From an uncultured bacterium (GTDB lineage: Bacteria > Verrucomicrobiota > Kiritimatiellia > CAIKKV01 > CAITUY01), in NCBI GenBank assembly GCA_903934155.1, contig CAIZMS010000058.1, positions 1 to 14,242 on the forward strand: 14,242 nucleotides of DNA, given 5' to 3'. The first letter of the stretch is position 1, and each line of letters starts with the position of its first letter. Below, in pieces: positions 1 to 6,627 of the stretch. A program made the position numbers and the translations under genes. The notes beneath the pieces are model-generated. The model was not told where the DNA came from, did no database searches, and worked only from the letters and a program-made list of their open reading frames with translations.

Positions 1-96
1 CCCCATGGAAGCCTTCACGATAAAGTCGCCACCCAGGATCTAGTTAATGGTCTTGGCCTTGGCCGGAGACTCAACGATTACCAGTTTTGTTGCCAT
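1..96 (-). pseudogene. topA: topA 5' end (DNA topoisomerase I), cut by window edge and interrupted by an in-frame amber codon
   Basis: Reading down from 96, the frame begins MATKLVIVESPAKAKTIN, the highly recognisable start of the Toprim domain of bacterial type IA topoisomerase I, which relaxes negative supercoils. Codon 19 (positions 42-40) is TAG. The frame then resumes as ILGGDFIVKASMG, which again matches the family (usually a Lys/Arg/Thr at the interrupted site, then ILG..F.V.AS.GH). A single change from AAG to TAG would explain it. The start is well supported: AAGGA lies just upstream, overlapping the end of dprA, and the gap to the dprA stop is 11 bp, so the two genes form an operon. 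The rest of the gene lies beyond position 1. Whether this is a true lesion or a base-call error near a sequence end cannot be decided here. It is called a pseudogene only because the frame as given is broken. Confidence 0.72.
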
Positions 97-107
97 GTGA
101 CTTTTCC

Positions 108-1208
108 TTATGATGTCCGCAAACCGACACGCTGGCCGGATAACATTTTCACAACACGTTTCATTTCCAATCCCAGTAAAAGCGCACTGATTTCAGAAGC
201 CTTCCGTCCCGACTGGCGGATCAGGGAATCCAGACCGATTTCCCGCTCGACCGCAATCAACTCCACCAGGGCCGTCTCGGCCTCCGTCAAGATCGGCCTT
301 CCCGCCGCCACACCGGCTCCCTTCACCGGCATCGGAATCAGGCACCCCAATTCCTCCAGGATATCCTCCACACTCGAAACCAGTTTGGCACCGTTCTTGA
401 TCAATTTATGGGGCCCCCGTGACCCAAAGGAATCAATCCGGCCCGGCACGGCAAACACAGTCCGGCCCTGGTCAAGAGCCTGATGCGCCGTGATCATTGC
501 CCCGCTCGCGACATCTGCCTCCACCACCGTCACCCCCTTGGACATCCCGCTGACAATCCGGTTCCGCACGGGAAACGTTGTCTTATCCGGCTGACGCCCC
601 AGGGGATATTCGGAGATGACCGCCCCCTGCCCGCTGATCTGTTTTGCCAAATCGGCATTTTCGAGAGGAAACATGCAATCCAAAGCACCTCCCAAAACGG
701 CCACAGTGCGCCCTTTTCCCTTGAGCGCGCCGCGATGCGCAGCGGTGTCAATACCCCGGGCCAGCCCGCTGATCACCGTCACGCCGCTTTGAGCGAGTTG
801 AGACGCCAGTCGCTCGGCTGTCTCCATGCCATAATGCGAGGTGCGGCGGGATCCGACGATCGCCACCCCGAGTTCGTCGCGGGACTGAATCGTCCCCTGC
901 ACATACAGCGCCAGGGGTGGATCATAAATCTCAAGCAACCGCTTCGGGTACTCCCCATCCAGAGGCGTAACCAGCCGGGCACCAATCGCCCCGGCATTCA
1001 CTTCCTCCTTAACAGGATCCAGGCCATCGCGCTGGGAAAGAATCGCCGAAATCATGGAGGAACTTACTCCTGCCACAGACGAAAGAGTGGCCTTGCCGGC
1101 CTTCAGAATGGCCTCGACGGAGCCTAGGGCGGCGGAGAGAGTTCGGACGGTGACCGGCCCGACCCCTTTCATCATATTCAGAACGATATACGCCTGCCTC
1201 GAATCCAA
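108..1208 (-). CDS. dprA: DNA-processing protein DprA (Smf), 366 aa
   Basis: DprA binds incoming single-stranded DNA in the cytoplasm and loads RecA during natural transformation. It is also widely kept in non-competent bacteria. An N-terminal helix-hairpin-helix/SAM-like region (about residues 5-60, with MKGVGPVTVRTL) precedes the Rossmann-like DprA core. Core motifs are GSRRTS (119-124), SGLARGIDTAAHRGAL (147-162), FPVRNRIVSG (212-221), SGAMITA (235-241) and GPHKLIKNGA (265-274). A C-terminal winged-helix (DML1-like) segment covers about 305-366. The length is normal for the family. The start is TTG at 1208: GGGAGGA (1219-1213) sits a few bases upstream and no in-frame ATG occurs before residue 12. 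The gene lies 44 bp after the regulator gene and 11 bp before topA on the same strand. dprA-topA adjacency is common in bacteria. Confidence 0.95.
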   Translation of the reverse strand: MDSRQAYIVLNMMKGVGPVTVRTLSAALGSVEAILKAGKATLSSVAGVSSSMISAILSQRDGLDPVKEEVNAGAIGARLVTPLDGEYPKRLLEIYDPPLALYVQGTIQSRDELGVAIVGSRRTSHYGMETAERLASQLAQSGVTVISGLARGIDTAAHRGALKGKGRTVAVLGGALDCMFPLENADLAKQISGQGAVISEYPLGRQPDKTTFPVRNRIVSGMSKGVTVVEADVASGAMITAHQALDQGRTVFAVPGRIDSFGSRGPHKLIKNGAKLVSSVEDILEELGCLIPMPVKGAGVAAGRPILTEAETALVELIAVEREIGLDSLIRQSGRKASEISALLLGLEMKRVVKMLSGQRVGLRTS

Positions 1209-1252
1209 AACATCCTCCCACTTTGTCGCCGTTGGGCAAATAATTGAGCCGG

Positions 1253-2560
1253 TTAGATATCACAACCACTCCTCGAGCGCAAAGGGAATCCCCCGGCCAC
1301 CCGATTCTGGGAGCCTATGAGCTCCGAAGGGGACGTAGAGCCCGGTAGCTGGAAACGCAACGTTCGCCGGAACATGCCGGGCGATTTTCCGGTGATCCGG
1401 ATGAAAGCCTCGTAAAACGCCTTATAAGTGCCGAATCCGCATTCGAGAGCCGTTTGTTCCATGGTGCGCTTCTGTGGCATTTGCATCAGCAATTGGGCGT
1501 GCTGTATGCGAAACCGGATGAGGTAATCATGAGGCGAGCGTTGCAGATTGTCACGGAACCGCATTTCGAGCGTCCTCTTCGAAACGCCCAGTTGCCGGGC
1601 GACTTGCTCGATGTTGAGCGGCGTCTTCATGTGCGTTCTCATAAAGTCAAGCGCGCCCTGCGCCACCGGATCCGGACTGTAGAGCATGTCCGTGGATTGG
1701 CGCACGACGACGCCGTCAGGTTCCAGAAGGATATCGGTTTCAGGGGGTGCTTCCCCGCGCATCATTCGATCCAGGAGCGCTGCGGCTTCCCACCCCACCT
1801 GTTCGGAGTTGCGCGAGACACTGGTGAGGGTGGGAACGCAGTGTTCGCAGATCGTTTCATCATTATCCATCCCGCTGATGGCGACATCCTCCGGAATGCG
1901 AAGCCCCGCCTCCTGGCATCCTTCCATCAGGAATTGGGCGCGATAATCATGTGTCGCCAGGATTCCAACCGGACGGGGGAGCGACATGAGCCATTTTACC
2001 ACGCCGGCAATTCGCTGTGGCCAGGTAAGCTTTGACTCCTCACCCGGAGTGCGGAGGAAGGCCTCGCAGCAATGGCCGGCTTCCTTTGCCCGTTTATGAA
2101 AACCCAAGTGCCTCTGATCCGAATACCACACATCTTCCCATCCGAAAAAAGCGAGATGTCTCAAGCCAAGATTGAGCAGATGGTCAGCGGCTAATTGTCC
2201 CGCCTGGAAATGATTCACCATCACGCGCGGAACTCCACAAGAGTCCGCCAAACCTCCCGCCAGATTCACCACTGGGATACCCATCTTTTGCGCGAAGCGC
2301 AGTTCGTTCTTGTCATTGGACGCGGCAATGATCGCGTCCCCCTTCCATCCGCGCATCGTGCGGAGTGTAAGCGCCGATTCCTCGGCGCCACGAAGCGTAG
2401 GAGGACTGCTGAAAAGATGCCAACCGCCCGTTTCCCTCGCGTAGCGCCGGATACCGTCGAGACAGCGGGCGATCCATGGGACCGAAGCCGGGTAAACAAG
2501 AGCGACTTTCCGATAGGGAAGATTGCGCATATGGTTATTAATATTGCGCATACCTTCCAT
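1253..2560 (-). CDS. XylR-like transcriptional regulator: periplasmic-binding-like ligand domain plus AraC helix-turn-helix
   Basis: This is a cytoplasmic one-component sugar-responsive regulator. The N-terminal part (about residues 17-290) has the LacI/PBP-like fold of XylR. It contains GWKGDAIIAASNDK, IPVVNLAGG, HLLNLGLRHLAFFGW, RPVGILATHDYRA, DVAISGMDNDETICE and VGWEAAALLDRMM, ending in VVVRQSTDML. The C-terminal part (about 295-408) is a full AraC domain, with LNIEQVARQLGVSKRTLEMRF as the first helix-turn-helix and ALECGFGTYKAFYEAF as the second, followed by a roughly 27-residue low-complexity tail. ATG codons at 2560, 2551 and 2530 are all possible starts, giving 435, 432 or 425 aa; none has a well-spaced Shine-Dalgarno. 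Family similarity begins near RKVALVYP, so the shorter form is also credible. The gene is divergent from the DUF2264 gene, its most likely target. The ligand is unknown; a sugar or sugar acid is inferred from the family. Confidence 0.88.
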   Translation of the reverse strand: MEGMRNINNHMRNLPYRKVALVYPASVPWIARCLDGIRRYARETGGWHLFSSPPTLRGAEESALTLRTMRGWKGDAIIAASNDKNELRFAQKMGIPVVNLAGGLADSCGVPRVMVNHFQAGQLAADHLLNLGLRHLAFFGWEDVWYSDQRHLGFHKRAKEAGHCCEAFLRTPGEESKLTWPQRIAGVVKWLMSLPRPVGILATHDYRAQFLMEGCQEAGLRIPEDVAISGMDNDETICEHCVPTLTSVSRNSEQVGWEAAALLDRMMRGEAPPETDILLEPDGVVVRQSTDMLYSPDPVAQGALDFMRTHMKTPLNIEQVARQLGVSKRTLEMRFRDNLQRSPHDYLIRFRIQHAQLLMQMPQKRTMEQTALECGFGTYKAFYEAFIRITGKSPGMFRRTLRFQLPGSTSPSELIGSQNRVAGGFPLRSRSGCDI

Positions 2561-2568
2561 TGCGCGCA
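2522..2568. promoter_or_regulatory. Candidate operator: ATTGCGCATA direct repeats in the regulator/DUF2264 divergent region
   Basis: ATTGCGCATA occurs at 2522-2531 and again at 2543-2552, exactly 21 bp apart, with a third partial copy ATTGCGCGCA at 2559-2568. The 21-bp pitch (two helical turns) is what AraC/XylR-type activators use for tandem half-sites such as araI1/I2. The third copy overlaps the proposed -35 box of the DUF2264 gene. The repeats overlap the first codons of the regulator (two MRN codon triplets), so part of the similarity could reflect coding sequence. Binding is inferred. Confidence 0.4.
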
Positions 2569-2588
2569 AGTGCAAAGTGGCGGATAAT
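2560..2588 (+). promoter_or_regulatory. Candidate sigma70 promoter for the DUF2264-VOC unit
   Basis: TTGCGC (2560-2565), a 17-bp spacer and GATAAT (2583-2588) give a reasonable -35/-10 pair. The predicted transcript would start near 2595, about 20 bases before the ATG at 2615. No clear Shine-Dalgarno precedes that ATG. Confidence 0.4.
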
Positions 2589-2614
2589 GCTCTAAAACGA
2601 AATACGGATCCCCT

Positions 2615-4672
2615 ATGAAAAACGCCTATTCGGTCGATCACCCTGACTTTGAACTCAGCCCCTACACTGGCATGACCCGGAAGCATTACATCGACTGTGC
2701 CCGGTACGTCCTGGAGCGCGCCTTCACCCACGTCAAGTCGGTCGATCAACCCCTTGTCTTCCCGATCATTCCCGGAAGCAAGACCTACCCGCAGCCGGGC
2801 GACCCCGAGTGGCGCCATCGCTCGCACGAGTGGGAAGCGCTGGAACGGACCTTCACGCTCGCGGCGCCGTTGATGCATGTGGACCCGGGGATCAGTATCG
2901 GCGGGATCAGGTTGCACGACTACTACAAGCACCACCTCTATAATGCGTTGACGCCGGGTCACGCGAACAGCCTGCCCCTGCCGGAGGATCTACCTGATGC
3001 GACCTACCAATTCACCTGCGAATTCGGCGGCCTCACCAAGACGCTGCTGCTGTTGCCGGATGTGCTGTGGCCCTCCTACACCCGCAGGCAGAAGGACGAA
3101 ATGGCGGTGACCCTTTCCAAATGGGCGCACCACCGGACGACGCAGAACAACTGGCGCATCTTCAATATCTGCGCACTCTCGTTTCTGAAAAAACACGGGT
3201 ATTCCATTGATGATGACCTGCTTAAAAGTCACTTGCTGTGGGTCGCCTCCTACCATGCAGGAGATGGCTGGTATCTTGAACAGACCTATAACTATTACAC
3301 CATCAGCCTGTTCGTAGTTTATTGCACCATCTGGAACCGCGCCTTCGGCGCCGAGCATTACCCGGAAATTGCCGATGTGCTTGAGGAAAGCTTCCAAAAG
3401 TTAATGAAAACCTATCTCAACTTCTTCGGCCGCGACGGCTCCATCAACATGTGGGCGCGCAGCATTTGTTACCGGCTCTGGATTTCAGGCGGCTTCCCCG
3501 CGTCGTTCATGCTCAAGGACGGATCCCCGCTCGATCCCGGTTTCGCGAGAAGGCTTTGCTCCGGCTCACTGTTGCAGTTCACCGGGCGGGAGGAGTTCTT
3601 CGTGAATGACATCCCGAGCCTCGGTTTCTACCGCCACGCGGAATATGCGGTCCAAAGTTACAGTTGTCCGGCTAGTCCGTTCATCATGTTCCTTCCGTTC
3701 ATCAGCCTCGCGTTACCTGAAGATTCCCCGTTCTGGACCGCGAAGGAGAACGACGGATTCTGGGGGAAACTGGGTGCGGCTTCGAAGCGAACGATCCTGA
3801 CCAAGCCGGGCCTGGTCCTGATCAACCACGGCAGCACTGGCACGTCGGAAATCATCTCCGGCAAGGTCTATGACGACGACCACAACTACTCCAAGCTGGC
3901 GTTTAACACGCACTTCCCTTGGGAGGACCATAATCCGGAAGGTGGCACCTCGCAGGAATACAGTTTCCACAGCCTCGATCCGCGTGACGTCAGCGGCGTC
4001 GACATTAATTTCTACCTTACCGGCAAGAAGGTTGAGAACTCTGCCGATAAGAATGCGAACTTCATCACCTCGCAGAGCATCCTCTTCAACGGCGTCCGGG
4101 ACGAGGTGCTGTACCGCCAGCTGATCATGCGCAAGCCCCCGCACAACGGCGTCGGCTACATCATTGATCTCGCGGAGATCACCATCCCCGGTGGTGCCGT
4201 ACGGGTTGACCGGTGCCGGCTCGCATTCGAGCATGAGATGACGCTTGGCCATTTTGCGCTCCCCCACCTGGAGGGGAAGAGCGCCGAGGTAGAGCGCTTC
4301 GGAGATGAAAAACGTAAAGGATTGATGGCTTCGATTCCCGGACGAAAGGTCGCGCTGATCGCCTATAATGCCTGGGACAAGCTGGAATCTTTAGTCGAAA
4401 GCGGCCGAAACGCCGAAGCCGAAGCAAGCACCGTCATCTACGCCTATCGCAAGCGGATGGCAAAAAATCCAGCCATGGAACTGATGATTACGGTCATGTT
4501 GCACAAGACCGACGATGTCCCCTGGACACCCGATGAACTCTCACCCCTGAAAGACATAAAAATTATGGATGTCACCCCGACGCGTTCGGTTCTCGGAGCC
4601 GAGATCATGCTCTCCAATGGCACGAAGTATTCCGTTGATTTCAAAGACCTCGATGGCTACAAGTCCTGCTAG
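2615..4672 (+). CDS. DUF2264 family protein, probable cytoplasmic carbohydrate-active enzyme, 685 aa
   Basis: The protein matches the DUF2264 pattern from memory of the family. An alpha/alpha-barrel-like N-terminal region (about residues 15-380) carries QNNWRIFNI (177-185), SYHAGDGWYLEQTYNYY (212-228), GRDGSINMWARSICYR (272-287) and SPFIMFLPFISLALPEDSPFW (354-374). A beta-rich C-terminal region (about 385-685) has sheet-forming segments of the kind seen in heparinase-like and glycoside hydrolase proteins. I see no signal peptide, so it probably acts in the cytoplasm on an imported oligosaccharide. Some related proteins are reported to act on glucuronic-acid-containing glycans, but I cannot assign substrate or chemistry. 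Length fits the family. The ATG has a poor ribosome site. The gene ends in TAG, is followed 21 bp later by the VOC gene on the same strand, and is divergent from a XylR-like regulator, which suggests sugar-induced expression. Confidence 0.82.
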   Translation: MKNAYSVDHPDFELSPYTGMTRKHYIDCARYVLERAFTHVKSVDQPLVFPIIPGSKTYPQPGDPEWRHRSHEWEALERTFTLAAPLMHVDPGISIGGIRLHDYYKHHLYNALTPGHANSLPLPEDLPDATYQFTCEFGGLTKTLLLLPDVLWPSYTRRQKDEMAVTLSKWAHHRTTQNNWRIFNICALSFLKKHGYSIDDDLLKSHLLWVASYHAGDGWYLEQTYNYYTISLFVVYCTIWNRAFGAEHYPEIADVLEESFQKLMKTYLNFFGRDGSINMWARSICYRLWISGGFPASFMLKDGSPLDPGFARRLCSGSLLQFTGREEFFVNDIPSLGFYRHAEYAVQSYSCPASPFIMFLPFISLALPEDSPFWTAKENDGFWGKLGAASKRTILTKPGLVLINHGSTGTSEIISGKVYDDDHNYSKLAFNTHFPWEDHNPEGGTSQEYSFHSLDPRDVSGVDINFYLTGKKVENSADKNANFITSQSILFNGVRDEVLYRQLIMRKPPHNGVGYIIDLAEITIPGGAVRVDRCRLAFEHEMTLGHFALPHLEGKSAEVERFGDEKRKGLMASIPGRKVALIAYNAWDKLESLVESGRNAEAEASTVIYAYRKRMAKNPAMELMITVMLHKTDDVPWTPDELSPLKDIKIMDVTPTRSVLGAEIMLSNGTKYSVDFKDLDGYKSC

Positions 4673-4693
4673 GAACCGAAGTGTTAAAGAGTC

Positions 4694-5074
4694 ATGAAAA
4701 TCGAACATCTTGCCTTCAACGTTGCTGATCCCGTTGCGGTTGCCTCCTGGTATGTCGAGCATTGCGGTTTGCGCGTTGTCCGGCATACTCCCGGGCGCGC
4801 CCAAACGCATTTTCTGGCGGATTCCGGATCCACCATCATCGAGATCTACTGCAATCCGCCGGACCAGGTTCCCGACTACGCCTCGGCGGATCCGTTGATT
4901 TTTCATCTGGCCATTCAAAGCACCGACGCGCTCGCCGACTCCAGGCGATTGGCCACGGCTGGTGCCATGGTCGTCGCGGACCTCCACCTCGAAGATGGAT
5001 CCCGCCTCATCATGATGCGGGATCCCTGGGGGCTGGCGTTGCAGATTTGCCAACGCGCAACCCCGCTACTATGA
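4694..5074 (+). CDS. VOC (glyoxalase/bleomycin-resistance/dioxygenase) superfamily protein, 126 aa
   Basis: This is a small single-module VOC protein with two beta-alpha-beta-beta-beta halves. It starts KIEHLAFNVAD, has ADSGSTIIEIY at about residues 42-52, PLIFHLAIQSTDAL at 67-80 and ends RDPWGLALQIC. The usual metal-ligand positions are visible as His5, Glu50 and His71, while the fourth position, normally Glu, is Gln117. Family members bind a divalent metal and include glyoxalase I, dioxygenases, epimerases and resistance proteins; the exact reaction cannot be read from the sequence. It lies 21 bp after the DUF2264 gene and is likely cotranscribed with it, so a role in the same sugar pathway (isomerase or detoxification) is inferred. 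Only a weak AAGAG precedes the ATG. The stop is TGA, 32 bp before the left end of the transposase unit. Confidence 0.85.
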   Translation: MKIEHLAFNVADPVAVASWYVEHCGLRVVRHTPGRAQTHFLADSGSTIIEIYCNPPDQVPDYASADPLIFHLAIQSTDALADSRRLATAGAMVVADLHLEDGSRLIMMRDPWGLALQICQRATPLL

Positions 5075-5106
5075 GATTCGAAACGTTGCTACGGAAGTCT
5101 TCAAGC

Positions 5107-5129
5107 GGAACAAAGTGACAGGTTAATAG
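5107..5129 (+). repeat. Left terminal inverted repeat of transposase unit
   Basis: The 23-bp repeat has the core GTGACAGGTTA (5115-5125). It matches the reverse complement of 6441-6463 at all but two positions (A5114 against G, A5126 against T). It lies 32 bp after the VOC stop codon. Confidence 0.7.
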
Positions 5130-5352
5130 ACTGCAAAGCGTGAATTACTGAGCTATCTTTCATCGTGTTATTCCATCAGGACACCCTTGTGTGCGATCCA
5201 TTAACCAGTAGGCCAGCTTCAGCCACTAACTCTCGCTCAAAATCTATCAGGATTACACCAGGTCGGTATGCCACACGCAATGCTGCAACGCGGCTGGTTC
5301 TGGCTGCCAGCCCCTTGAGATCCGCACTACCGGATTTTTCAACCCTTACCTT
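5130..5352. other. Non-annotated 3' segment of the transposase unit, with an open minus-strand frame
   Basis: No gene can be called with confidence in these 223 bases between the left repeat and the transposase stop. On the minus strand, the transposase frame continues open after its TAG for 57 sense codons to a TGA near 5179. Its composition is protein-like (it includes YRPGVILIDFERELVAEAG) but it has no ATG. It may be a decayed gene fragment or the structured 3' end of the element. A plus-strand reading of 68 codons (5165-5371) has no family features. Confidence 0.35.
5317..5340 (+). terminator. Weak intrinsic-terminator-like hairpin
   Basis: ATCCG (5320-5324), a 6-base loop and CGGAT (5331-5335) form a short stem, extendable by wobble pairs and followed by TTTTT (5335-5339). 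It would stop plus-strand transcripts coming from the DUF2264-VOC unit before they run antisense into the transposase gene. The stem is short, so confidence is low. Confidence 0.25.
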
Positions 5353-6366
5353 CTACGCCGGCGCGCCATGACCATAGACATCCACCCGAAGCTGACGAAC
5401 CGTGCACAGTCCCCCATACTCCGCCCCCTTCATCGGGCGCGCTCCCGTTTCGCGCTTCTCGCTGAACAGGCCACGTCGCTTGAGGTACTGGTCTTCAACA
5501 AACACCCGACTCCCCAGGATCACCCCATCCGTAAAATATCTTACCCGGCACCGCAGTATCTCGTTCAACGGCAACTTCCCCCTCAGCGCCATCACCCCCT
5601 TCACCTGCTCCTCGCTATATCCAGCCCGCACCGGCGAACCGCTCTCCGTCATGCCGCGCGATGCCCCTTTGATGTATAGCAACTGCCGGTATTCCCCGCT
5701 GACCGCAGTCCAGGCACTCTCCCCGCCACCAACCACATGCCCCAACCCCTCTCGCGCCAGCTTCGATCCACCCATCGCCTCCCCGTAACTGCTGAACCGA
5801 TAATCCTTCGGATCCGTTACCAGCCCCGCCCTCACTGGATTTAAGTCGATATAAGCCGCCACCGCCTTCAGCGCCCCCACTTCACCATCCAGCAGCACAC
5901 TCTTATACCGCTCTTCCCACAATGTCCCCACTCGGTTATGCCGCCGGTTATACCCAATACTAACCCGCTGCTTCAGCGTTTTCACGAACTCCGCCAGGTT
6001 ATACATCCGCTGCACATAAGGCCGCTTCAGCCGTTCTGCGGTATCGTTCTGCCCCGCCTCACGCAATGCCGCCAACCCCGACATGAATTCATGCACCCGT
6101 CCATCCGGATACAGGAACCTCATCCGCCGCTCAAGCTGCTGGTCATCAACCTCTTGTAGTTTGGGTACATAGAGCAAAATATGGAAGTGATTGCCCAATA
6201 CCGCGAACGCCAGAACCTGCACGCCAGAGAATCCTTCCACCTGCCTCATGGTCTTGGTGAACCGCTCCCGCTCCTCCGCGGCGTCGAAAAGGCGTTCCCG
6301 GCCCACCACACGTGACACCACGTGATAGTACGCCGCCATGACCTCAACAATCCTAGCCTTTCGCAT
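5353..6366 (-). CDS. REP-associated tyrosine transposase (Y1/HUH, IS200-like family), 337 aa
   Basis: This is a single-strand DNA transposase of the TnpREP/Y1 type. An HUH motif is seen at GNHFHILLYVP (His60 and His62). The likely catalytic tyrosine is Tyr139 in KQRVSIGYNRRHNRVGTLW. The family signatures TLWEERYKS (148-156) and YIDLNPVRAGLV (172-183) follow. The C-terminal extension (about 230-337), ending GGLCTVRQLRVDVYG, is typical of the longer variants in these genomes, so the protein appears complete. ATG at 6366 is chosen because GGGAGG (6377-6372) sits 5 bases upstream; the GTG at 6372 lies inside that ribosome site. It is the only gene between the two terminal repeats. It is probably intact and potentially active, or serves in trans on related repeats elsewhere in the genome. 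Confidence 0.92.
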   Translation of the reverse strand: MRKARIVEVMAAYYHVVSRVVGRERLFDAAEERERFTKTMRQVEGFSGVQVLAFAVLGNHFHILLYVPKLQEVDDQQLERRMRFLYPDGRVHEFMSGLAALREAGQNDTAERLKRPYVQRMYNLAEFVKTLKQRVSIGYNRRHNRVGTLWEERYKSVLLDGEVGALKAVAAYIDLNPVRAGLVTDPKDYRFSSYGEAMGGSKLAREGLGHVVGGGESAWTAVSGEYRQLLYIKGASRGMTESGSPVRAGYSEEQVKGVMALRGKLPLNEILRCRVRYFTDGVILGSRVFVEDQYLKRRGLFSEKRETGARPMKGAEYGGLCTVRQLRVDVYGHGAPA

Positions 6367-6400
6367 AGTCACCTCCCGGGGCTCCTCCCCAACTGCGCAA

Positions 6401-6428
6401 AGTCTAGCACACTCTATACTTGTGTAAA
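6401..6428 (-). promoter_or_regulatory. Candidate promoter of the transposase gene
   Basis: Read on the minus strand, TTTACA (6428-6423), a 16-bp spacer and TAGACT (6406-6401) form a passable -35/-10 pair, about 35 bp upstream of the start codon. The stretch is AT-rich compared with its surroundings and also carries TCTATACT twice (6413-6420 and 6435-6442, 22 bp apart). Confidence 0.3.
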
Positions 6429-6440
6429 TATATTTCTATA

Positions 6441-6463
6441 CTAATAACCTGTCACCTTGTTCC
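6441..6463 (-). repeat. Right terminal inverted repeat of transposase unit
   Basis: Its reverse complement carries the core GTGACAGGTTA and matches the left repeat at 21 of 23 positions. It ends 164 bp before the start codon of the hybrid kinase, so the element was inserted into, or forms part of, the kinase upstream region. Confidence 0.7.
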
Positions 6464-6627
6464 GGGCCTTGCTCCGCAGAGAACCATATTGGCCGCGCAT
6501 AATTTGCACAGCATTTCATTTGCATTTAAAGTCTAAAATAAGACATCGAAAACGCAGACAATGGCTTGACAAGTCCGACCAAGGGCTGCATTCATACCAC
6601 TGTTGGAATTACATGGAAGGCTTTACT
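6464..6627 (+). promoter_or_regulatory. Leader and possible promoter of the kinase operon
   Basis: This 164-bp stretch separates the right repeat from the kinase start. It has a perfect TTGACA at 6566-6571 but no good -10 box at normal spacing, and a strong ribosome site GGAAGG at 6615-6620. The kinase reading frame stays open through it back to 6457, but that extension looks non-coding (basic, without domain features) and begins inside the repeat. No other gene was seen. Confidence 0.35.

Larger units (their letters stand above)
5107..6463. mobile_element. REP-associated transposase unit bounded by 23-bp inverted repeats
   Basis: A 1357-bp unit begins and ends with the same sequence in inverted orientation (5107-5129 and 6441-6463; 21 of 23 positions identical) and contains a single Y1 transposase gene. 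Similar solo TnpREP genes bracketed by a GACAGxTT-type motif are scattered through many environmental genomes. No target-site duplication is obvious in the flanks, which is expected for HUH transposases. The outer boundaries are inferred from the repeats alone. Confidence 0.6.

Noticed and set aside
40..42. Genome-wide reassignment of TAG as a sense codon
   Set aside because: The DUF2264, transposase and flavodoxin-family genes all end in TAG at sensible lengths.
483..1127. Plus-strand open frame opposite dprA (214 codons)
   Set aside because: It is fully antisense to a clear dprA gene and has the composition of a mirror frame.
2561..2962. Upstream extension of the regulator frame to a start at 2962 (569 aa)
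   Set aside because: It lies antisense to the DUF2264 gene, has no domain features, and the regulator family begins close to residue RKVALVYP. The extra codons are a shadow of the plus-strand gene.
3713..4267. Minus-strand open frame within the DUF2264 gene (184 codons)
   Set aside because: It has no ribosome site and no family features, and it overlaps a well-supported plus-strand gene.
5292..5312. GGCTGG/CCAGCC hairpin as a terminator or REP palindrome
   Set aside because: It has only a 6-bp stem, a 9-base loop and no adjacent T-run, and it was not seen repeated elsewhere in the window.
6457..6627. A 57-residue N-terminal extension of the large kinase
   Set aside because: It starts inside the transposon repeat and is basic without a domain, whereas ATG 6628 has a good ribosome site and is followed at once by the membrane anchor.
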